A stretch of DNA of 64,000 bases. Origin: Roseovarius albus (GTDB lineage Bacteria > Pseudomonadota > Alphaproteobacteria > Rhodobacterales > Rhodobacteraceae). The translations under genes were made by a program, and so were the position numbers. The stretch covers positions 124,001-188,000 of the forward strand of contig NZ_FWFX01000002.1 in the NCBI RefSeq assembly GCF_900172335.1, read 5' to 3'. The notes beneath the pieces were generated by a model. That model ran no database searches, was not told the DNA's origin, and was given only the letters and a program-made list of their open reading frames with translations. Below, piece by piece: positions 63,712 through 64,000 of this stretch (position 1 is its first letter; each line of letters begins with the position of its first letter).

Positions 63712-63918
63712 TTAACCGTAGACTGCTTCGCGTGCTGCGGCGTGAATGCCGGCGCGGTAAATGCCCATATCGGCCAGTGTCTTGCTGTCCAATTTGGACA
63801 GCTCACGCACGGTTGTGCGGTAGGCGCGATAATCGGCGACGTTCTGCATCAGCTTGTGAACGCCTGCGCTGATTTCAAGCGCGAGGCTATCGGTGCGGGT
63901 TTCGGTTGCGAATGCCAT
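63712..63918 (-). CDS. DUF1127 family protein (CcaF1-like)
   Basis: 68 residues from the ATG at 63918, preceded by AAGGATGAAG. The C-terminal DUF1127 motif is YRTTVRELSKLDSKTLADMGIYRAGIHAAAREAVYG (L-S-x-L-D-x-x-x-L-x-D-x-G-I-x-R). The stop lies 18 bases from the first hairpin of the small-RNA array, on the same strand. In Rhodobacter sphaeroides the homologous protein CcaF1 is an RNA-binding factor for maturation of the linked CcsR RNAs; a like role is inferred here from gene order. The open frame continues upstream to 63996 but that extension looks non-coding. Confidence 0.92.
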   Translation of the reverse strand: MAFATETRTDSLALEISAGVHKLMQNVADYRAYRTTVRELSKLDSKTLADMGIYRAGIHAAAREAVYG

Positions 63919-64000
63919 GTTCTTCATCCTTGGGTCATGCGCCGAAAGTGGCGCTGTTGTTGAAACTGAAAATAGTCGAATGCTGCGGGTGCACAACGGA

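Noticed and set aside
63473-63715. 80-codon rightward frame over the hairpin array
   Set aside because: Its sequence is made up of GGAGGAG tracts translating to Glu/Gly runs; the RNA hairpins on the other strand explain the pattern better.
1-64000. tRNA, rRNA, transposase, integrase or phage genes
   Set aside because: Looked for T-arm-like GTTCGAATC motifs and for recombinase motifs; found none convincing.

Overview
The window reads as a chromosomal segment of an alphaproteobacterium of the Rhodobacteraceae (Roseobacter group). The grounds are a DUF1127 gene followed by a CCUCCUCCC-loop small-RNA array as known from Rhodobacter sphaeroides, an FDH3-type formate dehydrogenase locus with DUF3305/DUF3306 genes, a znuA/zur-znuC-znuB zinc locus with an alphaproteobacterial-type Zur palindrome, a SigZ-like sigma factor, and housekeeping genes (thrC, leuA, nadE, gltX, gcvH) of that lineage. 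No tRNA, rRNA, CRISPR array, transposase or integrase was recognised. Assignments rest on reading protein motifs by eye; no database search was possible.

Region 1 (1-7500): the 3' part of thrC, an M16 peptidase and a GNAT acetyltransferase overlap head to tail. An FAD-linked 2-hydroxyacid oxidase follows, then a tungstate ABC importer in the order tupB-tupC-tupA.

Region 2 (7500-24230): a large formate dehydrogenase locus. A leftward block carries a biotin/lipoate-ligase-like protein, an Mrp/NBP35 Fe-S carrier and two small conserved proteins. A secreted cytochrome c whose N-terminal half looks like a shortened TupA, and a multi-cluster ferredoxin-like protein, come next. A rightward block holds DUF3305, DUF3306, a TorD-like chaperone, a small Tat-substrate protein, the catalytic subunit fdh3A, the Fe-S subunit fdh3B, an AAA ATPase with its own repeated upstream boxes, the cytochrome b subunit fdh3C, a WD40-cytochrome c fusion, a 45-residue membrane peptide and a response regulator lacking the GAFTGA loop. 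The tungstate importer, the cofactor and Fe-S helpers and the enzyme probably form one functional unit that feeds electrons from formate to the respiratory chain.

Region 3 (24230-33900): leftward LysE exporter, glutathione transferase, SigZ-like sigma factor and a membrane histidine kinase, the last two almost touching. A rightward envelope/stress-type operon follows: 27-residue membrane peptide, XpaC-like, TelA-like, DUF2927 lipoprotein, SPFH-GYF protein and zinc-ribbon membrane protein.

Region 4 (34000-46500): a DUF4279 protein, an orphan iron-binding periplasmic protein with a dyad at its ribosome-binding site, the zinc uptake locus, an acyl-CoA synthetase, a cupin, leuA with a leucine-rich leader peptide and attenuator-like stems, a NUDIX hydrolase, aquaporin Z and a secreted protein with about 19 MORN repeats.

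Region 5 (46500-64000): nadE, a LysR regulator divergent from an arginine-deiminase-fold enzyme, a secreted metallo-beta-lactamase-fold protein, and the most unusual gene of the window, a ClpA-N-domain/TIR fusion at 51463-53298. Then come DUF1801, gltX, an OafA-type acyltransferase, a gamma-glutamylcyclotransferase-like protein, an isolated gcvH, a GlxA-type regulator, an inositol-phosphatase-family enzyme, a cobalamin riboswitch in front of an unknown 89-residue protein, a nitrilase-family/LuxR pair, and finally the DUF1127 gene with its anti-Shine-Dalgarno hairpin array.
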